NCBI RefSeq assembly: GCF_000004195.4
Contig: NC_030678.2
Span: 76,939,404-77,003,403 of the forward strand
Source of the DNA: Xenopus tropicalis
Lineage: Eukaryota > Chordata > Amphibia > Anura > Pipidae
DNA length: 64,000 nt
Direction: 5' to 3'
This document shows positions 33,201 through 64,000 of the stretch, piece by piece. How positions within the stretch are numbered: the first letter of the stretch is position 1; each line of letters starts with the position of its first letter. The notes beneath the pieces were generated by a model. It saw nothing but the letters and a program-made list of their open reading frames with translations. It was not told the DNA's origin and made no database searches. The position numbers and the translations under genes are program-made.

Positions 33201-35358
33201 GCATCTTGGCCAGTGTGAGCCACAGTGTGGGGCTAAACTCCCCCTGAATAGATTGGTACCATCCCTGATAATAGGCCAACCTAAGCCTGTTACACAGTTC
33301 ATGGCCTGCTTCTCTGTATGAGATAATATTCAATGCAAGCAAAAAATTGTGAAGTTAATAATATTAATTTAATATCATACTTCAAGGGAATTACGCCCAA
33401 CCACAACACAGGCGTTTTGAAAAGTAAACATCATTTGCAATATACATCAATTAAAAAGTAATATGGTTTGAAACAGTTACCCAAGCCTAGCCCCCTGTTA
33501 CATTGCTGATCTGGCAACAATAGTCGACCCTTCTCAGCCTGCATCCTTCAAATCCCACAATTCTCTGCAGACATGATGTCAATAAGGAAAGGAACATCAC
33601 AATACAATGCATTGTGGGTTATGTAGTTCCTACATGCTGTCTGTAAGGGGTAGAGAAGTTATTACAATTTGTAACATCGATTTTTTATTGCCTCCTCCCC
33701 TGCCTCCCCTGCCAGGATGATGCAGAAAGAAAAGAACTGTTTTGCAGCTGGATTTCAGCATATAAAAATGGTGTTTATTCATTATTATATCAATATTATG
33801 TTATAGGTGTAATAATAGACTGATTTATGGTTGTTAAACCATTGCTTCCTGGATCCTTTAACAGCCAAAGAGACATACAAAAACAGAATGCACAAAAAAT
33901 AACTTGGAATGTTGTTTCTGAACTACAACTTTTAACCTATAACCAACTTTTAAACCTTCCTCAGTCCAAGGTACAAAGAGTTGTAATTCGATTAATGTTA
34001 GAGAAGATGTAATGTGCCTGAATGTTGCCTCAGAATCACATAACCTGCATGAAACCCTATGTATCAAAGAGACTCCTGTTACTAATTATGTAGAGCTTTA
34101 TAGACTAGATTAGCAAGCAATCTGCACGCTTCAACTACAGAAAGAGGAAGGAAAGAATCCAGACTCTAAAGAAATGTTGCTGCTTTTTTTGTCACAAGGG
34201 AATTGGTGCATGTGTGGCAAGTATACATAACAACAGGAGGCACATTGTTCCACATATATCTGTATATATAAATATAAGCTTTCTATCCAGCTAAATGTGC
34301 ATTTGGTTATGTGTTTAACTGTGTGTAGCTGCAAAAGTAGTAAAAGAGTTAACACGACTTCTCCGGTGTCAACAAGGTTTTGCTTTCAGGCATGGAGGAG
34401 GGAGGACACTAAAAGGATTTTGTGAAATGCCTTCAGAAAGTGCCAGGTAACAAGTTTGACTAGAAAGAGATTTTCTTGCCTCTACTAACTGGTTACTTAT
34501 GCCCCAGTGTTTTTCTTTACAAATTCCTAAATGTGGACTTCATCTTGGAACTCATATTTTCAGTTTCAGGGATCTGGAATTTCCAGACAAAATTCTAAAG
34601 AAAAAGACACACAAAAAACTAAATCTAATTTCACTGGTATTTAGCTTTAGTGCCTATAGCTTCTTCTCAAGAAAAATCACTAGAAACAAAAGATCTCAGA
34701 CTAAATTACTGTCATTAACTATCATAATGTGCTGGAATTGCGCTGCCCATGGCACATTCTTTAAATGTATTTATTGCAAGAGAAATGACTGCTAGCAGTT
34801 CAGGGTGTGCCATATCTAAGGTGTTAAAAAGTAATTTAAGAAAGCTGAATTATGAACCACCTCCCTGCTTATACAACACAGTTATGGTAATTATTTCATT
34901 GGGTGTATTATCATTTAGATTGAAATACTAAGAAATTAATTAAAATGCAATAAAGTGTTATAATGATTGTATGTTCTATTAGTAATCTTTCAGTGTTTGG
35001 TGCAATCTTTTGTATTTTTTATTCATGCTTTTAAACCCCAGCCTGTATGTTCTTTGATTGCCCTCTGCAAACAGTTGCTGTACCCCTTGCGCTAAAATAA
35101 AGCCAAGTCTGTTAGAGGATGCTGGGAGCTGTCGTTCAAAAATGCATTTGCTGCAGTATAGTGCCCTATTAATTTTAGGGCCAATCAGCCAATGACCCTC
35201 CAGCATTGCTGAACTACAACTTATTGGTGCTATGACAACTACTGACAATCAGAAAATACTGAAAGATGTTGCTTAACAACAGCTAGAAATCTGTAGGATT
35301 ATGTACTGTGAATTGTTCAGAAATGCCCAGCCTGTAGCATTTTCTTGCTTCAAAGTTG
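30251..35358. other. Intergenic; scattered repeat fragments only
   Basis: I see no gene. Small recognisable pieces are a CCGAATCC-type repeat near 31840-32095 (related to 42480-42552 and 45767-45976), a GAAGGCCCTGTTCCTAAGAG tail near 32115-32150 of a type seen in L2/CR1 retroposons, and TGGCAACAATAGTCGACCCT near 33513. A BLAST-level repeat screen is needed for the rest. Confidence 0.35.
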
Positions 35359-35515
35359 CACAGTGTGGGAAGAAACTGGAGTACCAGAGGAAACCCACAC
35401 AGTCAAAGGAAGAATATACAAGTTCCTTTCAGAGAGTGCCGAGGTTGAAATCAAACTCAGGACCCCAGCACCACAAGGCAGTAGTGCTAACCATTACATT
35501 AAACATTAGAAGTTC
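35359..35515. repeat. Dispersed vertebrate repeat (GGAGTACCAGAGGAAACCCA type)
   Basis: The piece GGAGTACCAGAGGAAACCCA, followed by AGTCAAAGGAAGAATATACA and AGGACCCCAGCACCACAAGG, matches a repeat I remember as common in fish and amphibians. A diverged relative is at about 25498-25630. Its class is uncertain. Confidence 0.5.
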
Positions 35516-35559
35516 TCTCTCAGCTAATGCAGGAATGTAATATTTTGTTGTGGTTACTG

Positions 35560-36260
35560 CTGTCACAGAATGCTGACAGTTGGACGTTCTCCCAGAGCTA
35601 ATGCTGTTGGGGAAAAGTGAATTGGAAGAGCATTTGGATTATAATTACATAGTAAGTTTGAAGATCTGCTGAAGCGAATGCTTTCAAAGGATGCTGGAAG
35701 TGTCTTTTAGCTAATGGTTTTTGGGAAAGCAGGAGGCTGGACGTTCATTGTCAGCTTATGCTTTCAGGGAGTGTAGTATTTGGGAGTGTAGAATTTCTGT
35801 TGCATCTATTGCTATCAGGGGATGCAGGAAGGTCTCTTTCAGCTTGTGCTTTTTGAAAATGCAGGAAGCTGGAAGTTCACAGTTCAACTAATGCTATCAG
35901 GCAATAAAGGAGTTTGGGCGTTCTGCTGGAGCTAATATTTTTTAGGAAGTTGGAGGTCTCTTTCAGCTGATTCTTTCTGAGAATACAGGAATTTGGAGTT
36001 TCTGCTGGAGTTAATAATTTTGGGGATTTCGGGAATTTTTCAGCTAATTCTGAGAATGCAGGAATTGCTGAAGCTAATGCTTTCTGGCGATGCAGGAATC
36101 TTTATCTCTTATAATTCTGTTAGGAAACTTAATAAAATTAAAATCTGCTGAAGCTAATTCTTGCAGAGAATGCAAGAATTTAGAAGCTCTGCTGCAGTTT
36201 ATGCTTTTAAAGGATGCTGGAAGTTGGTGAGCATATTGAGCTAATGCTTTTTTGGGAATG
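35560..36260. repeat. Ancient degenerate tandem repeat, period about 45 bp
   Basis: Around 15 diverged units contain variants of GCTGAAGCTAATGCTTTC, then GGGAATGCAGGAA and TTGGAAGTTC. Examples are near 35595, 35685, 35750, 35840, 35890, 35930, 36010, 36075, 36150 and 36200. No long open frame follows the repeat, so a protein-repeat origin is unlikely. Confidence 0.75.
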
Positions 36261-36380
36261 GAATTGCTTGTATTTTATAACAGACAAGTACCTATAACTT
36301 TGTAGGGTATATATGTATGGAATCTGTTATCCAGAATTTATTGTACCTAGGATTTGCTGGAAGAGGTATCTTACCATACC

Positions 36381-36744
36381 TTAAAGTGATACTGACACTG
36401 AAAAACAACTCTTCAAAATATTAATGTACATTAAAAGTTACCTATAGATCATGTTGATTGTTTTTCACTGATAGAACTGCTTTTGTAATTAATTGTTACT
36501 TGTCATTCCTAAACCTGACTGTTGTGTCAACCTGACTGACCCTTCTCAGCCTGTCAGTTATAGCTTCTAATGCTAACAGACTCCTGCTGCACAAATATGG
36601 CAGGCACATCATAGTGGAACATGGGGGATCAGATAAGTAATGTAAAAGCTTTGGGCAAATACTTTTATGGCAAAAATAATAGCATGCAAATACAATGTTA
36701 TAATAGATGTAAAAAAGGTTTGATTTCTGGTCAGTATCTCTTTA
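36381..36744. repeat. TTAA-flanked MITE, GTGATACTGAC ends
   Basis: The left end CTTAAAGTGATACTGACACT is mirrored by the right end GGTCAGTATCTCTTTAAAG. It is intergenic, A/T-rich and without a coding frame. Confidence 0.65.
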
Positions 36745-37250
36745 AAGCTACTAAAACATTTAAAAATATAAAAAAACAATAGGATTGTCTTTGTTACCAA
36801 TATGTACTTTTGCAGCTTAAACGAGACCTGTGACCCAGACTTAAAAAGTTTTATAATAAATGTGGTTTTCTAATTTAACATGAAACCCATTTTTTAAATT
36901 AAAATATCCATACCTGTCATAAACTCATTTAGAAATCTCAGCTGTCAATCATATTTTGCCTTTACACCATATATATACTTCAGGCATAGAGACAGGTAAT
37001 TACTTTCATTTTCTATTCTGCAGTTTCCAGATGTCACTGCACCCCTCTCATTCCCCCTTCTTCCTCACTGACTATAATTGTGCAGCTTGTGCATTGGTAT
37101 GGGCATGAGTTCCCCCATTTTGGCATATAAACAAGATTTTAGGAAGATGCAAAGTATGTTGTAATAACAGTGTTCACAAAATGGTGCCTGCCTGTTTGCT
37201 GTAATTTTGAATTTCAGAACTAAAGGAAACAAGATATATATGGTGTAAGT

Positions 37251-37698
37251 CAGGGGTAGGGAACCTATGGCTCGGGAGCCAGATGTGGCTCTTTTGATGG
37301 CTGCATCTGGCTCTCTGCCAAATCATAAATAAAAAAAATAACGAGGGGCGTAGCCTGCGCTCGGCAGATAGAAGACGTGTTCTAAGCCTTAGAACACGTC
37401 TTCTAGCCACCGAGCGCAGGCTATGCCCTCCTCCGCATCGCATCCGGTATCCTTGGCACCCACCCTACCTTGCCCCTGTGCTCGGCGGATAGAAGACGTG
37501 TTCTAAGCCTTAGAACACGTCTTCCATCTGCCGAGCGCAGGCCACGCCCTCCTCTGTATCGCATCTTGCATCCTTGGGACCCACCCTACCTTGCCCCGCA
37601 GCATCCGCGGCCAAACATATTGTATGGCTCTCACGGAATTACATTTTAAAATATGTGGTGTTTATGGCTCTCTCAGTCAAAAAGGTTCCCGACCCCTG
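37251..37698. mobile_element. Non-autonomous hAT-like element with two internal hairpins
   Basis: The ends are CAGGGGTAGGGAACC and GGTTCCCGACCCCTG. The 8-bp target duplication GTGTAAGT is at 37243-37250 and 37699-37706. The interior has two copies of a hairpin built on GAAGACGTGTTCTAAGCC and its mirror (37370-37402 and 37482-37525), each followed by a CGCATC...CACCCTACCTTGCCC spacer. It is a tandem duplication of a fold-back module. Confidence 0.85.
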
Positions 37699-37888
37699 GT
37701 GTAAGTAATTCTACCTGACTAGTACAATAGAAAATAATTTGGAGTTATTTCTTGGGGTGACAGGTCACCTTTAATTATTATGAATTACAATTACTGTCTT
37801 ATTATTACAAAAAAGAATCAAAGGGGAACTGCTGTAATGATAAAAAATTCAGTGTAATAAATAAATTTAGTAAATGTGTCTCACACAT

Positions 37889-38135
37889 AGGGATGATTTA
37901 TCAGCGGTCGAGTTTGATTTTTTCTCGATTCAAGTTTTTCAAATTCGAGTTTTGGTTTGAAAACTCAAATGTCTGGTATTTATTAAGTGCAAAAATACCA
38001 GAAAACTTGAATGTAAAAATTTGCCATCTAAAAGCTTTGCAAGTTTCTATAGAAGTCAATGGGAGTTGTTATAGGCAAAGTCAAGCCATATTCTGAAACT
38101 CCCATTTTTTGAGCTTGGAAACTAAGTACAATACC
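37889..38135. repeat. Half copy of a GGATGATTTATCAG fold-back repeat
   Basis: AGGGATGATTTATCAGCGG followed by CGAGTTTGATTTTTTCTCG and later AGTCAATGGGAGTTG and CAAAGTCAAG parallels the element at 1372-1716. A right-hand mirror end is not visible. Confidence 0.5.
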
Positions 38136-38221
38136 AAGATGTAACAAACGAACCAATAATACCAAGACAATTTAACCTCACAGAGCAACAGTTATTTGGG
38201 TGCCAGGGTTAGGAGAAGATA

Positions 38222-38396
38222 AACTACAGGTATCAGACCCCTTGTCCGGAAACCCATTATCCAGAAAATTCCAATTTCCAGAAAGGCCATGTCCCATAGG
38301 CTCCATTTTAATCAAATAATTCACATTTTTAAAAATGATTTCCTTTTTCTCTGTAATAATAAAACGTACCTTGTACTTGATCCCAACTAAGATATA
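38222..38396. repeat. Left half of GGTATGGGA-type MITE, cut by Tc1-like insertion
   Basis: The run from GGTATCAGACCCCTTGTCCG to CCCAACTAAGATATA follows the first half of the element at 18146. It then breaks off exactly at a TA where the Tc1-like sequence at 38397 begins. The other half is not found downstream. Confidence 0.7.
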
Positions 38397-38960
38397 TAGT
38401 CATTGCCCAAATTGTTGGCACCCCAGAAATTTTTCCAGAAAATCAAGTATTTCTCACAGAAAAGTATTGCAGTAACACATGTTTTGCTATACACATGTTT
38501 ATTCCCTTTGTGTGTATTGGAACAGAACAAAAAAGGGAGGAAAAAAAGCAAATTAGACATAATGTCACACAAAACTCCAAAAATGGGCTGGATAAAATTA
38601 TTGGCACCCGTAACTTAATATTTGGTTGCACACCCTTTGGAAAAAATAACTGAAATCAGTCGAGTTTTGGACCACTCTTCCTTTGCAAACTGCTCCAGGT
38701 CTCTCTTATTGGAAGGGCGCCTTTTCCCAACAGCAATTTTAAGATCTCTCCACAGATGTTCAATGTGATTTAGATCTGGACTCATTGCTGGCCACTTCAG
38801 AACTCTCCAGAGCTTTGTTGCCATCCATTTCTGGGTGCTTTTTGACGTATGTTTGGGGTCATTGTCCTGCTGGAAGACCCAAGATCTCGGATGTAAACCC
38901 AGGTTTCTGACACTAGTGGCACCCTTCCATTGTAGGAACAATGGCATCAACATCTATACT
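38397..38960 (-). pseudogene. Truncated Tc1-like transposon and transposase fragment
   Basis: The left end TAGTCATTGCCCAAATTG and the inner ATTATTGGCACCCGTAACTT define one terminal repeat. The minus strand then encodes only the transposase C-terminal third (38615-38953). This includes SWVFQQDNDPKHTSKS with the second catalytic Asp, MSPDLNHIEHLW with the catalytic Glu (Asn-Pro changed to Asn-His) and the terminus ending CATKY. The N-terminal two thirds and the right end are missing, replaced by a LINE tail. Confidence 0.8.
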
Positions 38961-38997
38961 CTGGTAGGGGCTCAAAGACATCAGCATCTGCACCAGA

Positions 38998-39245
38998 GAT
39001 GTAGTTACATAGTTACATAGTTACATAGTTACATAGTTACATAGGGTTGAAAAAAAGACCTGTGTCCATCAAGTTCAACCCATCCAAGTAAACCCAGCAC
39101 ACCTAACCCACACCTACCAATCTATACACTCACATACATAAACTATAAATACAACCACTAGTACTAACTGTAGATATTAGTATCACAATAGCCTTGGATA
39201 TTCTGATTGATCAAGAACTCATCCAGGCCCCTCTTAAAGGCAGGG
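38998..39245 (-). repeat. CR1/Rex1-type LINE 3' end with (ATGTAACT)n tail
   Basis: Read on the minus strand, the end of the frame is FKRGLDEFLINQNIQGY, then a 3' UTR with GATGGACACAGGTC, and a tail of about five ATGTAACT repeats (plus strand AGTTACAT, 39001-39043). A tandem octamer tail is typical of this LINE group. It sits next to the truncated Tc1 copy, probably inserted into it. Confidence 0.75.
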
Positions 39246-41020
39246 GCCTGGAGGTTGACAATTTTTTGTGCTTAAGTCTGTGATGCAGTACAGCTACCCC
39301 AACTTCCAACACTGATTCTGCAGTGTTAGAAGTCAGACTGCTACCTTCTTGTAATGATTAAATCCATAGAGTGTTTATAGTGGCATTAGGTGCAGGAACA
39401 TGGTTAAAATGTGTTTCACATTGCCCCATTTGACTGCAAGGAGAGCGTCTGCCAATTTGCTGTGTCACAGAGGTCACATAAATTTCTACATTTTTCTTGT
39501 ATTGACTTTGGCAAGATCCTTTATATATCGCCAGTAACACACATGTTGTGCTTTCTGAACATACTCCATGTGTAATTTTGTAACATGAACAAAAAATTAA
39601 CATATAATTCTATAAAAAGGCTTAAGGATGTGGATCCCAAAAGAAGAATAACTGACATGAAAAAAATTGTACCAGGGAGCATTTTCAAGGTGCTCAAAAA
39701 ATGTAGGTTTTTAGAAACGTATCTTTTATTGATCTAGGGAGAAATGTTTGTTAAAATTTGTGTAACCAAACAACAAAGAGCATTTCAGTGTAAACTGAAA
39801 CTGGGTAAATAGCCAGACTGGGCAAAATAAAAAATGTTTTCAATTAACCAAAAATTGAATCTAAATGTAATAGATACTGTAGAAAACTACTTCCTTTACA
39901 GCTTTCTAACATGTTACCAGTCAGTATCCAATCAGTGACTTGAGGGGGTGCATATGGGACATATCTGTTTGCTTTGCTTTGTTACACTGATCTGTTCCAT
40001 TAAGTGATTTTATTTAATTTTTTTATTGTTTACTCCATTGTGGATTTTCCAGTGACTGCTGTAAGACTGCTGTAACTACTGCTGTAACTACTTATTGTAA
40101 TCAAAAATATAAATCCCATATTTTCTAAATGTAGACTTCCTTTTTTTCTTTTTATCTGAATTAAAGATTTACTTTACGACTCTCCCAAAAAGTCTTTAAA
40201 GTAAATATAAATGACAGTTTATCATGGGTAAATAAATGTTTTTATGCCTGGTTACATATTATTGTTAAATCTACAGACCGTATTTCTCATATAGTGCATA
40301 ATGGTTTTTTATGGCTGTATTTTTTGGGAATCCAAAAGTAAAAAAAAAAAGAAAAACTAGTTTGGAAAATAAAACAAGAATTGCTAATTTGTGTTGTATA
40401 TGAAAGCTACAGCACTTTCTATCCAGTAAACCATAGTATGTAGACTTTACCCTGTGTACCAAATGTCTTCTTTGTTAATGGGGAACTTCATTGGGGTTTA
40501 ATGTTTAATAAATCTGTTTCACTAAGTTTTCAAGATTTTCTTACAGCTGGTTATATAGTTAACAATTCATTTTTTTAATTGTGCTGTGAGTCACTGACAG
40601 ATTTAACTGTTTGATTCCAGCATTAACAATGTGTGCTTATGTCAACAATATGGCTAAACTATGTTACGTTTGCAGTTGAAAGAAAGAGGTTAGATTGATA
40701 ATGTTATATATTTTCAAAACTATAAGAAAAATAGTAAAACATACTTGAAAATAAAGATTATTATTAATAATCATACATTAAAGTTAGGCACATGTTTACA
40801 TTAATGTTGTCAGTGACTATAGCACAGTCTTTTTACTAACTATATTGAAGAGTTGTGATTGATATCTTTGTTGACAAAAAACATTTGCATGCATGTAACA
40901 ATAGTGAATATGCAAACAAAGCAATGCACTCAGCAGGACTGTGCCCAAATTATGAGAAACCTAACCTTTTCACCACTCACAGGTGACCTTCTTTTTCTTC
41001 AAAGGCAAACATCTTCTTTT
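39246..41020. other. Intergenic; nothing recognised
   Basis: This is A/T-rich sequence with no exon-like frame or repeat ends that I can define. Confidence 0.4.
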
Positions 41021-41640
41021 TTAGGGGCACATTTATTAACCCACGAATACGAATACGAATTGGAAAAATTCCGATTGGAAAACGAACATTTTGCGACTTT
41101 TTCGTATTTTTTGCGTTTTTTTCGGCGCCTTTATGACTTTTCGGAAATTGTCGCGACTTTTTGGTTACCAATACGATTTGCGTGAAAAAACACGACTTTT
41201 CGTAGCCATTACGACTTGCGCGAAAAAACGTGACTTTTTCGTAGCCATTACGATTCGCTCGGATCTTGTCGCGACTTTTTCGTATTGAGCGCTCGTAAGC
41301 GGCGGGCGAAACTTTCAGACTTAGCATGATTTTGGAAGCCTCCCATAGGACTCAATGGCACCCTGCAGCTCCAACCTGGCCCAAGAAATGTCACCATACT
41401 GAAGCTTGAATGAATCCGAACGCTACGAAAAAATCGCAACATTTTGCGCAACTTTCGGAATGGCTACGAAAAAGGCGCAATTTTTCGCGCAAGTTTTAAC
41501 ACTACGAAAAAATTGCCAGATTTTGCGCAACATTCGGAATGGCAACGAAAAAGTCGCGATAATTTTCCGAAAAATCGCCAAATATCGATCATTACGAAAA
41601 AACCGCAATCGGACGCGATTCGTGAGTGAGTAAGGCCTTT
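41021..41640. repeat. Diverged long fold-back MITE
   Basis: The left arm begins AGGGGCACATTTATTAACCC and continues with GACTTTTTCGTATTTTTTGC. The right arm carries the inverse motifs (AAAATCGCAACATTTTGCGC, AATCGGACGCGATTCGTGAG). A non-palindromic spacer (about 41300-41410) separates the arms. It is a relative of 22966-23402. Open frames on both strands, rich in FRKNR and similar, reflect the repeated CGAAAAA motif. Confidence 0.75.
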
Positions 41641-43263
41641 TGACAGTTCCATATATTTCCTAACAGCAAAGAACATCTTTGTTTTGGAGATACCTGGGCA
41701 GCACCGAACAGTTTTTTTGCCAAGTCCTGTATTAGTATATATTTTTTTTGTTACAATGTTAAACTGATGCTATTGCTTTACAGCATGTTTATGTGCTTAT
41801 TTGTGCACAGATTTTTTTTCACTTATCAGGTTGAAGTTAATCCCTGCATCCAATCTTAGAGCAGTCCCATTTCTCTATACACAATGGCCAATATATACTG
41901 TAGGTCAGCACTTGCAAGTTCACCCTCAGGTGGTTAATGCTCAAAAAACATAAAAAATAGCGACTGACTGACTAATTTTTGTAGCTTCCGTTTACTGCAG
42001 TGCCAGCCCAATAGGTAAGGGTGCCCAAGGTTGCCCCCACCATCAAACTCCTGTTGTCACCTAACCAACCAGGGCATCTACCCCCTCCTCAGGGGCAGAC
42101 AGACAGCAGAAGCATGTACCTAGCATTCATCACGCCCTTACTAATTGCCTCTTTTGTTTAGCCCTAGTTCCCACCCTGATTCCATTCATCCTTAGCTTCT
42201 GCCAGATGAACCCTGTAGCATCCAAAAAATAAGGCAAACATTTGGGAATAAACCTAGTCCCTGATAAATTGCAGAGTAAAATCAGAATCAAATGAAAGCA
42301 TTTGGGGCTTACCAGACCAGGAATGACTTTGACTTAGTAGCCATCTTAAATGTATTTCTATGTATAACAAAGTACAAAACAATGGCATAATTTTTGAATC
42401 CACCACAAAAAAAAACAAATCATAAATCTGCATATTCAAATTTTTTAAAAATTGTGAACAAAAAAATCAGTTGTCTAAAGCTTTAAAGTCACAGTGTCCA
42501 GCTTATTCCAAACCAAATCCAAACCAAATCCTCGGTTCAGTGCATCCCTAGTAAAAACAATTCTTGTCTTGTTAACCCTTTTAGAGGTACAGCCTGTGGC
42601 TAAAATGCCTTAGATTGTAAAGTCTATGGCCTGAAGTACATTTGTACTTTTATGGTAATGTGCTTCTTCTCCTACCCTCTGACTATTGAGATTTATAGTT
42701 TAGGATTGGTACATAAGGTAAAAGATGTGATGTTCTTTTAACCATAAAAATGTTTTATTGAATTTATTTTATTGCACTCTATCATTGTTATTGATCACTT
42801 GTTTTGTGTGCAATATTTTGATTTTGGGGTCTCTTTATGCCCATAGTTTCTTATTCCTATTGTATTGAGCAACCTACTTGAAAAACTGGGCAGCCTCTAG
42901 AAAATCAGGGGCGCACAGACAAAAATGTAATTCTTCTAAAGGAGATCTCTGGGTGCTTTGCCGGTCCTGCACCTGGAACACTAGCTCTGACCCCACCCTG
43001 GGTGTAAAACCAAGAAACTCCCAGAAATTCCAGGTAGATTGACAACTCGGTGTTGACTGCATCAAATTTTAATGTAATCACTGCAGCTGCACGGCTCGTA
43101 TTTTGTAGGCGTGTCCCAAATTTAAGAAAAGTCATAGGGGCTTGGAAAAAAAAAACTGCTAAAAAAAATTAAGGATGTACTCTGAAAATTGTTACATTTC
43201 AGTCTTAAGTTAGTAACGTAGCCGTGCTTTCGTGCTCGGACCTCAGCTAATGGGCGTGGAACA
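41641..43263. other. Intergenic upstream of cnksr1
   Basis: The only repeat-like piece noted is near 42480-42552, ending GGTTCAGTGCATCCCTAG, a one-sided relative of the element at 45767. No gene is seen. The sequence becomes more GC-rich from about 43200. Confidence 0.4.
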
Positions 43264-43331
43264 GGCCAATCAGAAGGCACAATGATTCACCTGAGTGACG
43301 TCACTCAGGTATTCAGGCAGGAAGTTCCCGA
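43264..43331 (+). promoter_or_regulatory. cnksr1 proximal promoter / 5' UTR with palindromic CRE
   Basis: GGCCAATCAG (43264-43273) is a CCAAT box. A perfect 22-bp palindrome, ACCTGAGTGAC plus its reverse complement, spans 43289-43310. Its centre is TGACGTCA, the CREB/ATF site, with overlapping TGAGTGA/TCACTCA AP-1-like halves. The palindrome ends 21 bp before the start codon, so it is either core promoter or transcribed 5' UTR. Transcription start is unknown. Confidence 0.65.

Positions 43332-64000
<20,669 letters not shown>

Noticed and set aside
35560..36260. CRISPR-like array
   Set aside because: The repeats are degenerate and contiguous without unique spacers, and the window is vertebrate nuclear DNA.
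41091..41676. Frames of 60-75 codons rich in Arg/Phe/Lys on both strands
   Set aside because: They arise from repeated CGAAAAA/TTTTTCG motifs in a fold-back MITE and mirror each other across strands.
26195..43263. An additional gene between znf593 and cnksr1
   Set aside because: I scanned the frames and found only short, non-homologous ORFs and transposon pieces. An RNA gene cannot be ruled out without transcript data.

Overview
The window reads as vertebrate nuclear DNA, most likely from a clawed frog (Xenopus). It has intron-split genes with GT-AG junctions, orthologues of vertebrate genes, and a very dense load of DNA transposons and fold-back MITEs of types I associate with Xenopus (Tc1-like, hAT-like, TAA- and TTAA-flanked elements). 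The genus is my inference; I could not run an alignment. There are no operons, CRISPR arrays or prokaryotic features.

Three protein-coding genes can be rebuilt exon by exon. (1) tbrg1 runs on the minus strand (start codon 16462-16464, exons down to 854 and perhaps 678). It encodes a nuclear FYRN/FYRC-domain growth inhibitor. (2) znf593 runs on the plus strand (18756-26194, three coding exons, 128 residues). It is a small JAZ/U1-type zinc-finger protein related to yeast Bud20. tbrg1 and znf593 are head to head across a GC-rich promoter near 16.9-17.2 kb with two inverted ETS-type sites. (3) cnksr1 runs on the plus strand (43332 to the window edge; 20 coding exons, 795 codons, 3' end missing). 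It is the SAM-CRIC-PDZ-PH scaffold of the Ras/Raf pathway. Its start codon lies 21 bp after a perfect 22-bp palindrome centred on a CRE-type TGACGTCA. Every exon phase agrees across the reconstructed junctions; one tbrg1 intron uses a GC-AG donor.

Most of the rest is transposon-derived. Five Tc1-like copies are visible: one with an uninterrupted 340-codon DD34E transposase and about 98% matching 213-bp terminal repeats (10094-11687); one with a single nonsense codon (58059-59553); one internally deleted (20513-21936); one decayed and split by a hAT element (6004-8400); and one truncated (38397-38960). Three hAT-like insertions have clear 8-bp target duplications, and a fourth carries a large 13-bp minisatellite. 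A family of hairpin-rich MITEs occurs four times. Comparing a filled and an empty copy of another repeat shows a 3-bp TAA target duplication, which fits PIF/Harbinger. Long hairpins at 59776-59986, 22966-23402, 37251-37698 and 19881-19937 stand out structurally.

I found no convincing wholly new biological system. The best leads are the near-intact Tc1 copy, the 99-bp-arm hairpin inside a cnksr1 intron, the MITE carrying an RFX X-box next to a TATA-like sequence, possible degenerate hammerhead-type motifs in Penelope-like remnants, and the palindromic CRE at the cnksr1 start.
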